In this document: positions 1-9,105 of the stretch, piece by piece | How positions within the stretch are numbered: position 1 is the stretch's first letter | How the letters are laid out: each line of letters opens with the position of its first letter | Made by a program: the position numbers and the translations under genes | Source of the DNA: Gammaproteobacteria bacterium 13_2_20CM_66_19 | Lineage (GTDB): Bacteria; Pseudomonadota; Gammaproteobacteria; Steroidobacterales; Steroidobacteraceae | Length of the DNA stretch: 51,616 bases | Reading direction: 5' to 3' | Assembly (NCBI GenBank): GCA_001914695.1 | Contig: MNCZ01000106.1 | Coordinates: 6,057-57,672 of the forward strand | Notes under the pieces: model-generated | The model's database searches: none | Told to the model about the DNA's origin: nothing | Seen by the model: only the letters and a program-made list of their open reading frames with translations

Positions 1-252
1 CCGCGCGCGCACGTCGGCGACGCGCATGGCGGACAGCCGCCCGACGAGCTCGCGCGTGAGCGGCACGGACTGCTCGTGCAACACCACGACGCCCACCTGC
101 GGCGGGGGCGGCGCCGGGGGAGGCCGGTGCGAGCCGCAGCCGCCGAGGAGCGCGGCGAGCAGCACGGCATGCCGCGCGCCCCGTGCCCCACCCGGCGGTG
201 CGGCGCGGCTCCCCGGTCGCTGTGTCGACCTCGCATGCGCTGGCCGTGACAA
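1..252 (-). CDS. RND efflux periplasmic adaptor (MFP) lipoprotein, N-terminal part only
   Basis: The gene is cut by the left window edge. Reading leftwards, the minus strand encodes a short hydrophobic stretch ending in a lipobox (VLLAALLGGC), a proline-rich linker, then VGVVVLHEQSVPLTRELVGRLSAMRVADVRAR. That is the typical beginning of an AcrA/MexA-type adaptor of RND pumps, which links the inner-membrane pump to the outer-membrane channel. No ATG fits: a TTG at 252 gives an arginine-rich signal peptide, a TTG at 273 is also possible, and a GTG at 165 leaves too little N-region. It is divergent from the outer-membrane factor at 382, so the two probably belong to one efflux locus whose pump gene lies beyond the window. 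Confidence 0.6.
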   Translation of the reverse strand, partial: MSRPAHARSTQRPGSRAAPPGGARGARHAVLLAALLGGCGSHRPPPAPPPPQVGVVVLHEQSVPLTRELVGRLSAMRVADVRAR

Positions 253-276
253 GGTCCGTCCCTCAGGCGACAAATG

Positions 277-290
277 ACTGCCGAGGCAGT
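277..290. promoter_or_regulatory. 14-bp perfect palindrome in divergent efflux promoter region
   Basis: ACTGCC-GA-GGCAGT is a perfect dyad in the gap between the leftward adaptor gene and the rightward outer-membrane factor gene. Its size and place suit an operator for a dimeric repressor of the efflux genes. No regulator gene is next to it, so the binding protein is unknown. A 14-bp dyad can occur by chance in GC-rich DNA. Confidence 0.3.
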
Positions 291-381
291 AATCTTACCG
301 AGCGCCATCCTACCTCGGACGGATGATCGATAACGGGCGGGCTCGAGGGGAAAATAGCGGTTTTTCGACAGGCCCGAAGCC

Positions 382-1818
382 ATGACTCCACGCAAGCTCC
401 CCGTGGTACTTCCTCTGGCCCTCGCCGCGACTCTCGCGGGCTGCGTCGAGCGCGGCGGGTGGAAGAGCGCGCCGCGACTCGAGCCGCGCTCGCTCAGCGC
501 CAGCCAAGCGCTCGCCGGAGCGAAGGTCGACGCGGCGGCCTGGCCGGCGGAGGGCTGGTGGCGTGGCTTAGGCGATCCGCAGCTGGATGCGCTCGTCGAT
601 GAGGCGCTCGCCGGCAGCCCATCTCTCGAGGTCGCGCAGGCGCGGCTGCGCGCCGCGCAGGGGGATGCGATCGCGGCGGGCGCTGCCCGCCTTCCGGCTG
701 GGGCGCTCGACGCCGAGACGACGAGGCAGCGCTACCCGGAGCACGGCCTGTTTCCGCCGCCCTACGCCGGCAGCTACGTGACCGATGCGCGCCTCGCGCT
801 CGACTTCAGCTTCGAGATCGACTTCTGGGGCCGCAACCGCGCGCTTCTCGCCGCGGCCCGCTCGGGTGTCGAGGCGGCCGAGGCCGACCGCGCCGCGGCC
901 CGCCTCGCGCTCACCGTGGCTGTGGCGCGCGCCTATGTCCAGCTCGACCTCTGGTACCAGCTGCTCGACGTCACGAACGAGAACCTCAGGCAGCAGAGCG
1001 CGATTCTCGAGCTGACGCAGCAGCGCGTCAGCGCGGGACTCGAGAACACCGCGCGCGTCAAGCAGTCCGAGGGCAACGTCGCGCTGACGCGCGTCGGAGT
1101 GGCGTCGGTCCAGGCCAACATCGAGCTCGCGCGCAATCAGCTCGCGGACCTGGCTGGCGCAGGCCCCGACCGCGGCCAGCGCCTCGAGCGGCCGCGCCTG
1201 GCGCCCGCCTCCGGCATCGCGCTGCCCTCCGCGCTGCCCGCCGACCTGCTCGCCCGCCGCCCGGACGTGGCGGCGGCGCGTGCCCGGGTGGAGGCTGCGG
1301 GCTCGGGGCTCGCGGCGGCGGAGGCCGAGTTCTACCCCAACGTGAACCTGACGGCCTTTGCCGGAGTGCAGAGCATCGGGCTGTCGCAGCTGTTCCAGGC
1401 TTCCGACCGCATCGTGGGCGCGGGACCTGCGGTGCACCTGCCGGCGTTCAACCGCGCGACACTGCGCGGAGCGCTGCGGACGCAGCAGGCGCAGCTCGAC
1501 CAGTCGGTCGGCGAGTACAACCAGACGCTGCTCGATGCGGTGCGCGAGGTCGCCGACGTGGTCGCGAACTGGCGGGCGCTCGAGCGCGAGACCACCGAGC
1601 AGCAGATTGCGCTCGAGGCCGCGCAGCGCTCCTACGATCTCACGAGCGAGCGCTATCGCGCCGGCCTCGACAACTACCTGAGCGTGCTCTCGAGCCAGAA
1701 TCAGGTGATCCAGGCGCAGGGGCTGGGCGCGCAGCTGCGCTCGCGCCGCCTCACTTTCAGCGTCGACCTGGTGCGCGCGCTCGGCGGCGGCTACTCGCCG
1801 AACCGCTCGCCGGGCTGA
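382..1818 (+). CDS. outer-membrane efflux factor, NodT/OprM family lipoprotein
   Basis: 478-aa TolC-type channel, the usual length for NodT/OprM proteins. The signal peptide ends in LAGC, so Cys21 should be lipidated. The body has the two-fold repeated helical OEP pattern: an N-terminal WWRGLGDPQLDALVDEAL segment, the long alpha-helical barrel, and the conserved LPADLLARRPDVAAARARVEAA and FYPNVNLTAFAG segments. It would sit in the outer membrane and give RND- or MFS-type pumps an exit duct. The EmrA-type adaptor follows 61 bp downstream on the same strand, and an RND adaptor is divergent upstream, so it may serve either pump. Confidence 0.93.
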   Translation: MTPRKLPVVLPLALAATLAGCVERGGWKSAPRLEPRSLSASQALAGAKVDAAAWPAEGWWRGLGDPQLDALVDEALAGSPSLEVAQARLRAAQGDAIAAGAARLPAGALDAETTRQRYPEHGLFPPPYAGSYVTDARLALDFSFEIDFWGRNRALLAAARSGVEAAEADRAAARLALTVAVARAYVQLDLWYQLLDVTNENLRQQSAILELTQQRVSAGLENTARVKQSEGNVALTRVGVASVQANIELARNQLADLAGAGPDRGQRLERPRLAPASGIALPSALPADLLARRPDVAAARARVEAAGSGLAAAEAEFYPNVNLTAFAGVQSIGLSQLFQASDRIVGAGPAVHLPAFNRATLRGALRTQQAQLDQSVGEYNQTLLDAVREVADVVANWRALERETTEQQIALEAAQRSYDLTSERYRAGLDNYLSVLSSQNQVIQAQGLGAQLRSRRLTFSVDLVRALGGGYSPNRSPG

Positions 1819-1879
1819 GGCGCCGCACCGCCCAAGCACGCTTAGGCAGTAGACGCTCTCGCTAAAGCAAGAAGGCTCA

Positions 1880-3079
1880 ATGGACGCTCCGGTCGCCACG
1901 CCCTCCGCCTCGACGGCCCAGCTCATGCAGCGGCGCCGCCGGAGCTGGCTCGCGGCGTTCGCGGGGGCGCTCGGCGTCATGGCCGTGCTCGCCGCGCTCT
2001 GGTGGTGGCTGTACGCGAGCCGCTACCAGAGCACCGACGATGCCTACGTGGCCGGCGACCTGGTGAGCGTCATGCCGCAGGTGAGCGGTACCGTGGTCGC
2101 GATCGCCGCCGATGAGACCGACCTGGTGTACGCGGGCCAGGAGCTGGTGAGGCTCGATGCCACCGATGCCCGCATTGCGCTCGCGGACGCCGAGCAGCAG
2201 CTGGCGCGCACGGTGCGCCAGACCCGCACCGTATTCGACAACCGCGACCAGCTCGCGGCGGTCGTCGGCCAGCGCCGCGCGGATCTCGACCGGGCGCTCG
2301 CGGATTACGACCGACGCAAGGACGTCGCGGCCACCGGGGCGGTATCCTCGGAGGAGCTCGGGCACGCGCGCGATGCGCTCAGCGCGGCGCGCGATGCGCT
2401 GCGGGCCGCGGACAAGAATCTGGCCGCGAGCGCAGCTCTCGCCGGGCGCAGCGGAGTCGCCGACCACCCCGACGTGCAGGCGGCCGCCACCGAGGTCGAG
2501 CGCGCGTGGCTCGCCCTGCAACGCACCAGCGTGCGCGCACCGGTGACCGGCTACGTCGCCCGCCGCAGCGTCCAGCTCGGCGAGCGTATCGCGCCCGGCG
2601 CGCCGCTCATGGCCATCGTGCCGCCCGAGCGGTTGCGGGTGGATGCCAACTTCAAGGAGGTGCAGCTCAAGCACATGCGCATCGGCCAGCCGGCGAGCCT
2701 CACCGCCGACCTCTACGGCGGGCGGGTCGAGTTCCACGGCAGAGTCGAGGGGCTCGGCCTCGGCACCGGCGCGGCGTTCGCGCTGCTGCCGGCGCAGAAC
2801 GCCACCGGCAACTGGATCAAGGTCGTGCAGCGCGTGCCGGTGCGCATAGCGCTCGACCGGCGCGAGCTCGCGGCGCACCCGCTACGCATCGGGCTCTCGA
2901 CGCGCGTCGCCGTCGACGTGCGCGATGACTCGGGAGCGCAGCTGGCGCAGCGGCCGCGCCCCGACCCCGTCCTCACCACCCGCGCCTACGACATCGACCG
3001 GCGCGAGATAGCCACGCGCATCGCGCAGATCATCCGCGAGAACACCCCCGAGAGCTCGGCTCAATCGAGCTTGAGGTAA
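1880..3079 (+). CDS. HlyD/EmrA-family membrane fusion protein
   Basis: 399 aa. A basic N-terminus is followed by one membrane helix (about residues 22-42) and then the signature YQSTDDAYVAGDLVSVMPQVSGTV of EmrA-type adaptors. After it come a coiled-coil hairpin, a lipoyl-like segment (TSVRAPVTGYVARRSVQLGE) and the beta-barrel part (RLRVDANFKEVQLKHMRIGQPA). Such proteins bridge an inner-membrane MFS pump (EmrB) and an outer-membrane channel. AAGAAGG lies just upstream of the ATG. There is no EmrB-like permease: the next gene is convergent and overlaps the 3' end by 19 bp (3061-3079). Confidence 0.92.
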   Translation: MDAPVATPSASTAQLMQRRRRSWLAAFAGALGVMAVLAALWWWLYASRYQSTDDAYVAGDLVSVMPQVSGTVVAIAADETDLVYAGQELVRLDATDARIALADAEQQLARTVRQTRTVFDNRDQLAAVVGQRRADLDRALADYDRRKDVAATGAVSSEELGHARDALSAARDALRAADKNLAASAALAGRSGVADHPDVQAAATEVERAWLALQRTSVRAPVTGYVARRSVQLGERIAPGAPLMAIVPPERLRVDANFKEVQLKHMRIGQPASLTADLYGGRVEFHGRVEGLGLGTGAAFALLPAQNATGNWIKVVQRVPVRIALDRRELAAHPLRIGLSTRVAVDVRDDSGAQLAQRPRPDPVLTTRAYDIDRREIATRIAQIIRENTPESSAQSSLR

Positions 3080-3528
3080 TCGAGCGGCAGCGCGGTCGTG
3101 TACTTGATGGTCTCGAGCGCGAAGCTGGCGCTCACATCCTGGAACTCCACCGCGGAGATGAGGCGCTTGTACACGGCGTCGTAGGCGTCGATGTCCGGCA
3201 CCACGATGCGGATCAGGTAATCGACGTCGCCGCTCATGCGGTGGATCTCCGTCACCTCGGGGATGTCGCGCACCGCACGCACGAATTTCTCGAACCACGC
3301 CTCGCTGTGATTGCCGGTCTTGAGCGTCACGAACACGGTCGTGCCGACATTCAGCGAGTGCGCATCGAGCAGCGCCACCGTGCGGCGGATCACCCCGTCC
3401 TGCTGCAGTTTCTGAATGCGCCGCCAGCAGGGGGCTTTCGAGAGGCCGATCCGCTCGGCGATCTCGGCGGCGGTCAGCGCGCCATCGCTCTGCAGGAGCT
3501 CCAGGATTCTGGCATCCAGCTTGTCCAT
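3061..3528 (-). CDS. Lrp/AsnC family transcriptional regulator
   Basis: 155 aa, the usual length. The N-terminal AsnC-type helix-turn-helix (MDKLDARILELLQ...LTAAEIAERIGLSKAPCWRRIQKLQ) is followed by the ligand-binding alpha-beta sandwich (VFVTLKTGNHSEAWFEKFVRAVRDIPEVTEIHRMSGDVDYLIRIVV). These octameric regulators sense amino acids and usually control a divergent gene and themselves. The ATG at 3528 was chosen because it gives the standard MDKLDxxIL start; the upstream in-frame extension is not family-like. A 19-bp palindrome lies 30 bp upstream. The divergent partner is the DUF6356 gene at 3642. Confidence 0.93.
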   Translation of the reverse strand: MDKLDARILELLQSDGALTAAEIAERIGLSKAPCWRRIQKLQQDGVIRRTVALLDAHSLNVGTTVFVTLKTGNHSEAWFEKFVRAVRDIPEVTEIHRMSGDVDYLIRIVVPDIDAYDAVYKRLISAVEFQDVSASFALETIKYTTALPLDYLKLD

Positions 3529-3557
3529 GAAACGACATGCGCCGTATCCGCCAGCAA

Positions 3558-3576
3558 TGCGCAACATTGTTGCGCA
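3558..3576. promoter_or_regulatory. 19-bp perfect palindrome, likely Lrp/AsnC operator
   Basis: TGCGCAACATTGTTGCGCA is a perfect dyad with a single central base (3567), placed between the lrp-type gene (start 3528) and the DUF6356 gene (start 3642). Lrp/AsnC proteins bind imperfect dyads of about 15-19 bp, often with an AT-rich centre, in just such divergent regions. Two further perfect 12-bp dyads follow: GTAGCGCGCTAC (3610-3621) and CTAGCATGCTAG (3627-3638). Assignment to the neighbouring regulator is inference. Confidence 0.55.
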
Positions 3577-3593
3577 CCGGGAGGAGGTTTGCC

Positions 3594-3638
3594 ATGCCTT
3601 CGCAACCCGGTAGCGCGCTACAACCGCTAGCATGCTAG
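3594..3638 (+). CDS. possible 14-codon leader peptide upstream of DUF6356 gene
   Basis: The small ORF encodes MPSQPGSALQPLAC and stops at TAG 3636-3638, three bases before the ATG of the DUF6356 gene. Its ATG is preceded by GGGAGGAGG (3580-3588), the strongest ribosome site in this region, while the DUF6356 ATG itself has little. Translation may therefore begin here and couple to the next gene. The same Shine-Dalgarno-like run could be chance in GC-rich DNA, and no homologue is known to me. Confidence 0.25.
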   Translation: MPSQPGSALQPLAC

Positions 3639-3641
3639 GCC

Positions 3642-3959
3642 ATGAACCTGATCCGCGCCTTCACCGAGCATCCGGCCTCAGTCGGCGAGACCTACACCGA
3701 GCATCTCGCCTCAGTCGGCGAGACCTACACCGAGCATCTCGCGAACGCGGTGTGTTTTGGCACCCGCATGATGCTCGCCGGGATCGCCTGTCTGGTGCAC
3801 GGGGTGCTGCCGTTTCTGTTCGTGCGCACCGGCAGCCGTGCGATTACCGAGCTGAACGGGCGGCTGATCGCCCGGCAGCCCGTCCAGCCCGTCCAGCCCG
3901 TCCGGCCCATCCGGCCCGTCCGGCAGGACGTCGCGAGCGATCCGCGGCTGCCGCTCTAG
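3642..3959 (+). CDS. DUF6356 family small membrane protein with internal duplication
   Basis: 105 aa. The [12 protein letters not shown]...EH...FG motif followed by one hydrophobic segment ([17 protein letters not shown], about residues 44-60) is the DUF6356 pattern; members are usually about 70-80 aa and of unknown function. Two oddities explain the extra length. Residues 12-22 ([11 protein letters not shown]) are repeated exactly as residues 23-33, from a 33-bp tandem duplication. The C-terminus has a Pro-Val-rich run ([17 protein letters not shown]) from 9-bp repeats. It is divergent from an Lrp/AsnC regulator and 82 bp ahead of folE. Confidence 0.75.
   Translation: MNLIRAFTEHPASVGETYTEHLASVGETYTEHLANAVCFGTRMMLAGIACLVHGVLPFLFVRTGSRAITELNGRLIARQPVQPVQPVRPIRPVRQDVASDPRLPL
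3675..3740 (+). repeat. exact 33-bp tandem duplication
   Basis: Two identical 33-bp units (3675-3707 and 3708-3740) start with GCCTCAGTCGGCGAG and end with GAGCATCTC. Each encodes [11 protein letters not shown] inside the DUF6356 gene. Identity at every base suggests a recent event, or a sequencing/assembly artefact. Confidence 0.9.
3876..3926 (+). repeat. 9-bp repeats (CAGCCCGTC type)
   Basis: About five imperfect 9-bp units of the form CAGCCCGTC/CGGCCCGTC encode the Gln/Arg-Pro-Val run at the C-terminus of the DUF6356 protein. This is a slippage-prone tract. Confidence 0.7.
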
Positions 3960-4041
3960 CGGCACCCCGAACCCCCCGCACGCTACACTCCGTCCGCGGA
4001 TGAAGGCGGACGGTGGCGTGCGCGCCGGGGGAGACGGTCAC

Positions 4042-4641
4042 ATGGGGAGTACGCGATCGCGGATCTCGCGCCGCGCGGCCGAGGAGGCGGTGCGCACGCT
4101 CCTGCGCTGGGCGGGCGAGGATCCCGACCGCGAAGGCCTGCGCGATACCCCGCGCCGGGTCGTCGACGCCTACCTCGACTGGTTCTCCGGATACCGGATC
4201 GATCCGGCCGCGTACCTCCGGCGCACCTTCGAGGAAGTCGGCGGCTACGACGAGATGATCGTGCTGCGCGACATCACCTTCGAGTCGCACTGCGAGCACC
4301 ACCTGGCGCCGATGATCGGGCGCGTGCACATCGGCTATCTGCCCGGCAGCAAGGTGGTGGGCATCAGCAAGCTCGCGCGCGTGGTCGACGGCTACGCGCG
4401 GCGGCTGCAGGTGCAGGAGAAGCTCACCACGCAGATCGCCGACTGCATCACGGACGTGCTCAAGCCGCGCGGGGTCGGCGTGGTGGTCGACGCCGTGCAC
4501 CAGTGCATGACCACCCGCGGCGTGCACAAGCGCAATGTGTCGATGATCACCAGCCGCATGACGGGCACGTTCCGCAGCGATGCCCGCACCCGCGCCGAGT
4601 TCCTGCGCTTCATCGACATCGCGGGCGCGCGCGCGCTCTAG
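4042..4641 (+). CDS. folE: GTP cyclohydrolase I
   Basis: 199 aa. It converts GTP to 7,8-dihydroneopterin triphosphate, the entry step of tetrahydrofolate and pterin synthesis. The zinc site is intact: Cys84, His87 ([10 protein letters not shown]) and Cys155 (HQCMTTRGV). The substrate-binding segment [18 protein letters not shown] and the C-terminal [10 protein letters not shown] are also standard. The ATG at 4042 was preferred to 4000 because GGGGGAG (4027-4033) lies 8 bases upstream and the extra 14 residues are not family-like. The gene stands alone, without other folate genes. Confidence 0.95.
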   Translation: MGSTRSRISRRAAEEAVRTLLRWAGEDPDREGLRDTPRRVVDAYLDWFSGYRIDPAAYLRRTFEEVGGYDEMIVLRDITFESHCEHHLAPMIGRVHIGYLPGSKVVGISKLARVVDGYARRLQVQEKLTTQIADCITDVLKPRGVGVVVDAVHQCMTTRGVHKRNVSMITSRMTGTFRSDARTRAEFLRFIDIAGARAL

Positions 4642-4676
4642 GGGGGCGCGCGCTCTAGGGGCGCGCTCCAGGGGCG
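4625..4676. repeat. imperfect tandem repeat around the folE stop codon
   Basis: Three imperfect copies of a roughly 14-16 bp unit (GCGCGCTCTAGGGG-like) run through the folE stop codon into the gap before typA. The repeat is too GC-rich to suggest a function. Confidence 0.5.
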
Positions 4677-4686
4677 CGCTGGTGGG

Positions 4687-6513
<1,827 letters not shown>

Positions 6514-6668
6514 GGGGGGGCGGCTTAGGCTCGCCCGGCGCGCATCTGCGGTGCGGGCCGCAGCTTCAGGCGGTATCCAAAGGGTGCGGAGCGTAGCAGA
6601 TTCGCCCGCCGGCCGCCTCCCGCCGTGTGCTGCCGGTGTGCCGCGCAGCGCGCCGTGGTGCGGCTGGC

Positions 6669-7088
6669 TCAGTGCCGCAGGCCGATGCGCAGCGCCGCGG
6701 TGGCGAGCCGCACCTCGATGAAGAACGTGACGAAGGCCGCGCTCAGGCACAGCATCGCGCCGACGAACAGCACCGCGATCGCCACGCCGAGCTCGGAGCC
6801 GATCAAGGCGTTGGCGAACAGCGTCACGACCACCAGCGCCACGAGGAGCGCCGCGATCGCGCACAGCGAGATCGCGAAGTTGATGTAGCGCGCGCGCCGC
6901 GCCAGCACCTCGAGACTTGCGTGCAGGTGCTGCGCGCTGCCCGGATGACTCTCGAGCCGCTCCTCGAGCGTGCGCGCCCGGTCGACGATGCGCGCCAAGC
7001 GGTTAGTGAGCACCCCGAGCGTGGCCGCCACCCCGGTGAACAGGAACACCGGCGCGATCGACGACTGGACCAGGCGCGCGATATCCAT
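6669..7088 (-). CDS. DUF2721 family membrane protein
   Basis: 139 aa. The N-terminus ([40 protein letters not shown]) is the DUF2721 signature: one membrane helix followed by an arginine-rich helix. Two more hydrophobic segments follow ([22 protein letters not shown] and [27 protein letters not shown]). Function is unknown. It reads leftwards towards typA with a 155-bp gap and is divergent from the Rieske oxygenase gene, so the operator at 7127-7146 may touch its promoter too. Confidence 0.85.
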   Translation of the reverse strand: MDIARLVQSSIAPVFLFTGVAATLGVLTNRLARIVDRARTLEERLESHPGSAQHLHASLEVLARRARYINFAISLCAIAALLVALVVVTLFANALIGSELGVAIAVLFVGAMLCLSAAFVTFFIEVRLATAALRIGLRH

Positions 7089-7107
7089 AGGTCTGCGACT
7101 CCCGATA

Positions 7108-7137
7108 TTGCGGCTGCAGTTCGTGCTGTTGTACGAT
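7108..7137 (+). promoter_or_regulatory. predicted sigma-70 promoter of the Rieske/TetR operon
   Basis: -35 TTGCGG (7108-7113), an 18-bp spacer and -10 TACGAT (7132-7137), ahead of the ATG at 7179. The -10 element lies inside the palindrome at 7127-7146, the arrangement expected for repression by promoter occlusion. Confidence 0.45.
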
Positions 7138-7146
7138 CGTTCAACA
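7127..7146. promoter_or_regulatory. 20-bp near-perfect palindrome, likely TetR/BetI-type operator
   Basis: TGTTGTACGATCGTTCAACA is symmetric except for one base pair (positions 6 and 15). The core TTGNACGATCGTNCAA is typical of operators bound by TetR-family dimers. It overlaps the predicted -10 of the operon whose second gene is a BetI-like TetR regulator, so autoregulation is the simplest reading. Confidence 0.6.
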
Positions 7147-7178
7147 AGGTCCGATCAGCGACACGCGACGCACCCGCC

Positions 7179-8354
7179 ATGAAGCCGAGCCACCTGCAGC
7201 CAGTCGAGCCCGCCGCGCCCGCCGATGCGGACGGCGTGAGTCTACCCGCGTGGATCTACCGGGATGCGGAATTCTTCGAGCGCGAGCGCGATTGCATCTT
7301 CCGCGGCAGCTGGCAGCTCGTGTGCCACCTGAGCGACGTGCCGCAGCCGGGGGACTTCCACACCTTCGAGTTCCTCGGGGAGTCGGTGCTGGTGCTGCGC
7401 GGCGAGGATGGCGCGGTGCGCGCTTTCCATAACGTCTGCCGGCATCGCGCCGCCCGGCTGCTCGACGGTCCGCGCGGCCACTGCGGCCGCCGCATCACCT
7501 GTCCCTATCACGCCTGGACCTACGGACTCGACGGCCGCCTGATCGGCGTGCCCAACCGGGACAGCTTCACGGGGCTGAACCCCGCGCGCCACGGACTCGT
7601 GCCGCTCGAGCACGAGGTGTTCATGGGCTTCATCTTCGTGCGCTTCGCGCCGGGACTGCCGGGCGTGCACGAGATGGCCGCTCCTTACGCGCGCGAGCTC
7701 GCCGCCTACCGCTTCGAGGAGCTGGTCCCGCTCGGGCGCGTCACGCTGCGCGCGCGCGCGGTCAACTGGAAGAACGTCGCCGACAACTACTCCGACGGCC
7801 TGCACATCAACGTCGCGCACCCGGGACTCACACGGCTGTTCGGCAAGGGCTACGGAATCGAGTCGCGGCCCTGGATCGACAAGATGTCGGGCGCGCTGCG
7901 CGACACGCCGTCCGGCAACTGGTCGGAGCGGCTGTATCAGCGGCTGCTGCCGGAGGTGCCGTATCTGCCGCCGGAGCGGCAGCGGCTGTGGACCTACTTC
8001 AAGCTCTGGCCGAACGTCGCTCTCGACATCTACCCGGATCAGGTCGACTTCATGCAGTTCCTGCCGGTGTCGGCGACCGAGACCGTGATTCGCGAGATCG
8101 CCTACGTGCATCCGGACGCGCGGCGCGAGATGCGCGTCGCGCGCTACCTCAACTGGCGCATCAACCGGCGCGTGAGCCTGGAAGACAAGGCCCTCATCGA
8201 GCGGGTGCAGGCCGGCATGGCCTCGAGCAGCTACAGCTGCGGTCCCCTCGGCGAGGGCGAGGTGTGCCTGCGCAGCTTCGCGCGCCGCATGAGGGCCCTC
8301 ATCCCCGAGAGCAGCCTGCCGCGTGCGCCGCCGCGCGGGTGGAGTCATGAGTGA
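7179..8354 (+). CDS. Rieske [2Fe-2S] aromatic-ring-hydroxylating-type oxygenase, alpha subunit
   Basis: 391 aa. The Rieske cluster ligands are Cys87-x-His89 (NVCRHR) and Cys108-x2-His111 (TCPYHAW). The catalytic non-heme iron site follows in NWKNVADNYSDGLHINVAHPGL, with His209 and His214 and bridging Asp206. The length and the NYSDGLH...H spacing match the group containing choline/carnitine/glycine-betaine monooxygenases rather than classic dioxygenases. The substrate cannot be read from sequence, but the downstream BetI-like regulator favours a choline, betaine or other quaternary-amine substrate. No reductase gene lies adjacent. The stop overlaps the next gene's start by 4 nt (GTGA). Confidence 0.9.
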   Translation: MKPSHLQPVEPAAPADADGVSLPAWIYRDAEFFERERDCIFRGSWQLVCHLSDVPQPGDFHTFEFLGESVLVLRGEDGAVRAFHNVCRHRAARLLDGPRGHCGRRITCPYHAWTYGLDGRLIGVPNRDSFTGLNPARHGLVPLEHEVFMGFIFVRFAPGLPGVHEMAAPYARELAAYRFEELVPLGRVTLRARAVNWKNVADNYSDGLHINVAHPGLTRLFGKGYGIESRPWIDKMSGALRDTPSGNWSERLYQRLLPEVPYLPPERQRLWTYFKLWPNVALDIYPDQVDFMQFLPVSATETVIREIAYVHPDARREMRVARYLNWRINRRVSLEDKALIERVQAGMASSSYSCGPLGEGEVCLRSFARRMRALIPESSLPRAPPRGWSHE

Positions 8355-9040
8355 GGCGGCGGAGCCGCCGCCGCGTGCGGCCGCGCGCGGTGCGCGCGCC
8401 GCGCTTCGAGCGCCAGCTCCCCCATCGGCGCCGCCAGGCGCTGATCGACGCCACCATCGAGTGCCTCAAGCGCTACGGTCATGAGGGACTCTCGATCCGC
8501 ACCATCAGCGCCCAGGCGGGCGTCTCGGTCGGGCTCATCAACCATCACTTCCCCAACAAGGACCGGCTGATCGCGGCGGCCTACCGCCACTTCAACGACG
8601 AGCTGGTCGCGGGCCTCACGGCGGCGGTCGAGCGCGCCCCGGACTCGCCGCGCGCGCGCCTGCGTGCCTTTCTCGAGGCGTCCTTCAGCCCGCCGAACCT
8701 CGACCCGGAGGTGCTCGCGGTGTGGGTGGTGTTCTGGGGCATGTTCCGGCATTCGCCGCTGATCCGGCGCGTGCAGCGCGAGAGCTACCGCGGCTACGTG
8801 CGGCTGTTGCATGGCATGCTCGAGCAGCTCTTGCCGCGGGCGGCCGCGGCGGGCCGCCGGCGAGCGCGCCGCGCGCGCGTCTCGCCGCTCGACCTGCGCT
8901 TCGCCGCCATCGGGCTCACGGCGCTCCTCGACGGGTTGTGGCTCGAATGGTGCCTCGAGCCGGGAGCCTTCCAGCCCGCCGAGGCGGTAAGGCTCTGCGA
9001 GGCGTGGGTGGGGAGTCTGCGCCGGCGCGTCGCCGGCTGA
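8351..9040 (+). CDS. BetI-like TetR/AcrR family transcriptional regulator
   Basis: 229 aa starting at GTG. The arginine-rich leader is followed by the TetR helix-turn-helix (LIDATIECLKRYGHEGLSIRTISAQAGVSVGLINHHFPNKDRLI). The C-terminal part (LEASFSPPNLDPEVLAVWVVFWGMFRHSPLIRRVQRESYRGY) resembles the ligand domain of BetI, the choline-responsive repressor. The GTGA overlap with the Rieske gene shows co-transcription and probable translational coupling. It very likely represses its own operon through the palindrome at 7127-7146. The ligand is not known. Confidence 0.88.
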   Translation: MRRRSRRRVRPRAVRAPRFERQLPHRRRQALIDATIECLKRYGHEGLSIRTISAQAGVSVGLINHHFPNKDRLIAAAYRHFNDELVAGLTAAVERAPDSPRARLRAFLEASFSPPNLDPEVLAVWVVFWGMFRHSPLIRRVQRESYRGYVRLLHGMLEQLLPRAAAAGRRRARRARVSPLDLRFAAIGLTALLDGLWLEWCLEPGAFQPAEAVRLCEAWVGSLRRRVAG

Positions 9041-9105
9041 AGCACTGGAATAGCCGATAATCACCCCCACATCGGTTGGGGTTGCCACGGATTCCGGAGG
9101 GCGCG

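Noticed and set aside
568-1980. 470-codon minus-strand frame opposite the outer-membrane factor
   Set aside because: Antisense shadow with Arg/Ala/Val-rich composition.
3632-4003. Alternative frame with its own repeat ([11 protein letters not shown]) over the DUF6356 gene
   Set aside because: The repeat is the same 33-bp duplication read in another frame; the DUF6356 frame has the recognisable family motif and a membrane helix.
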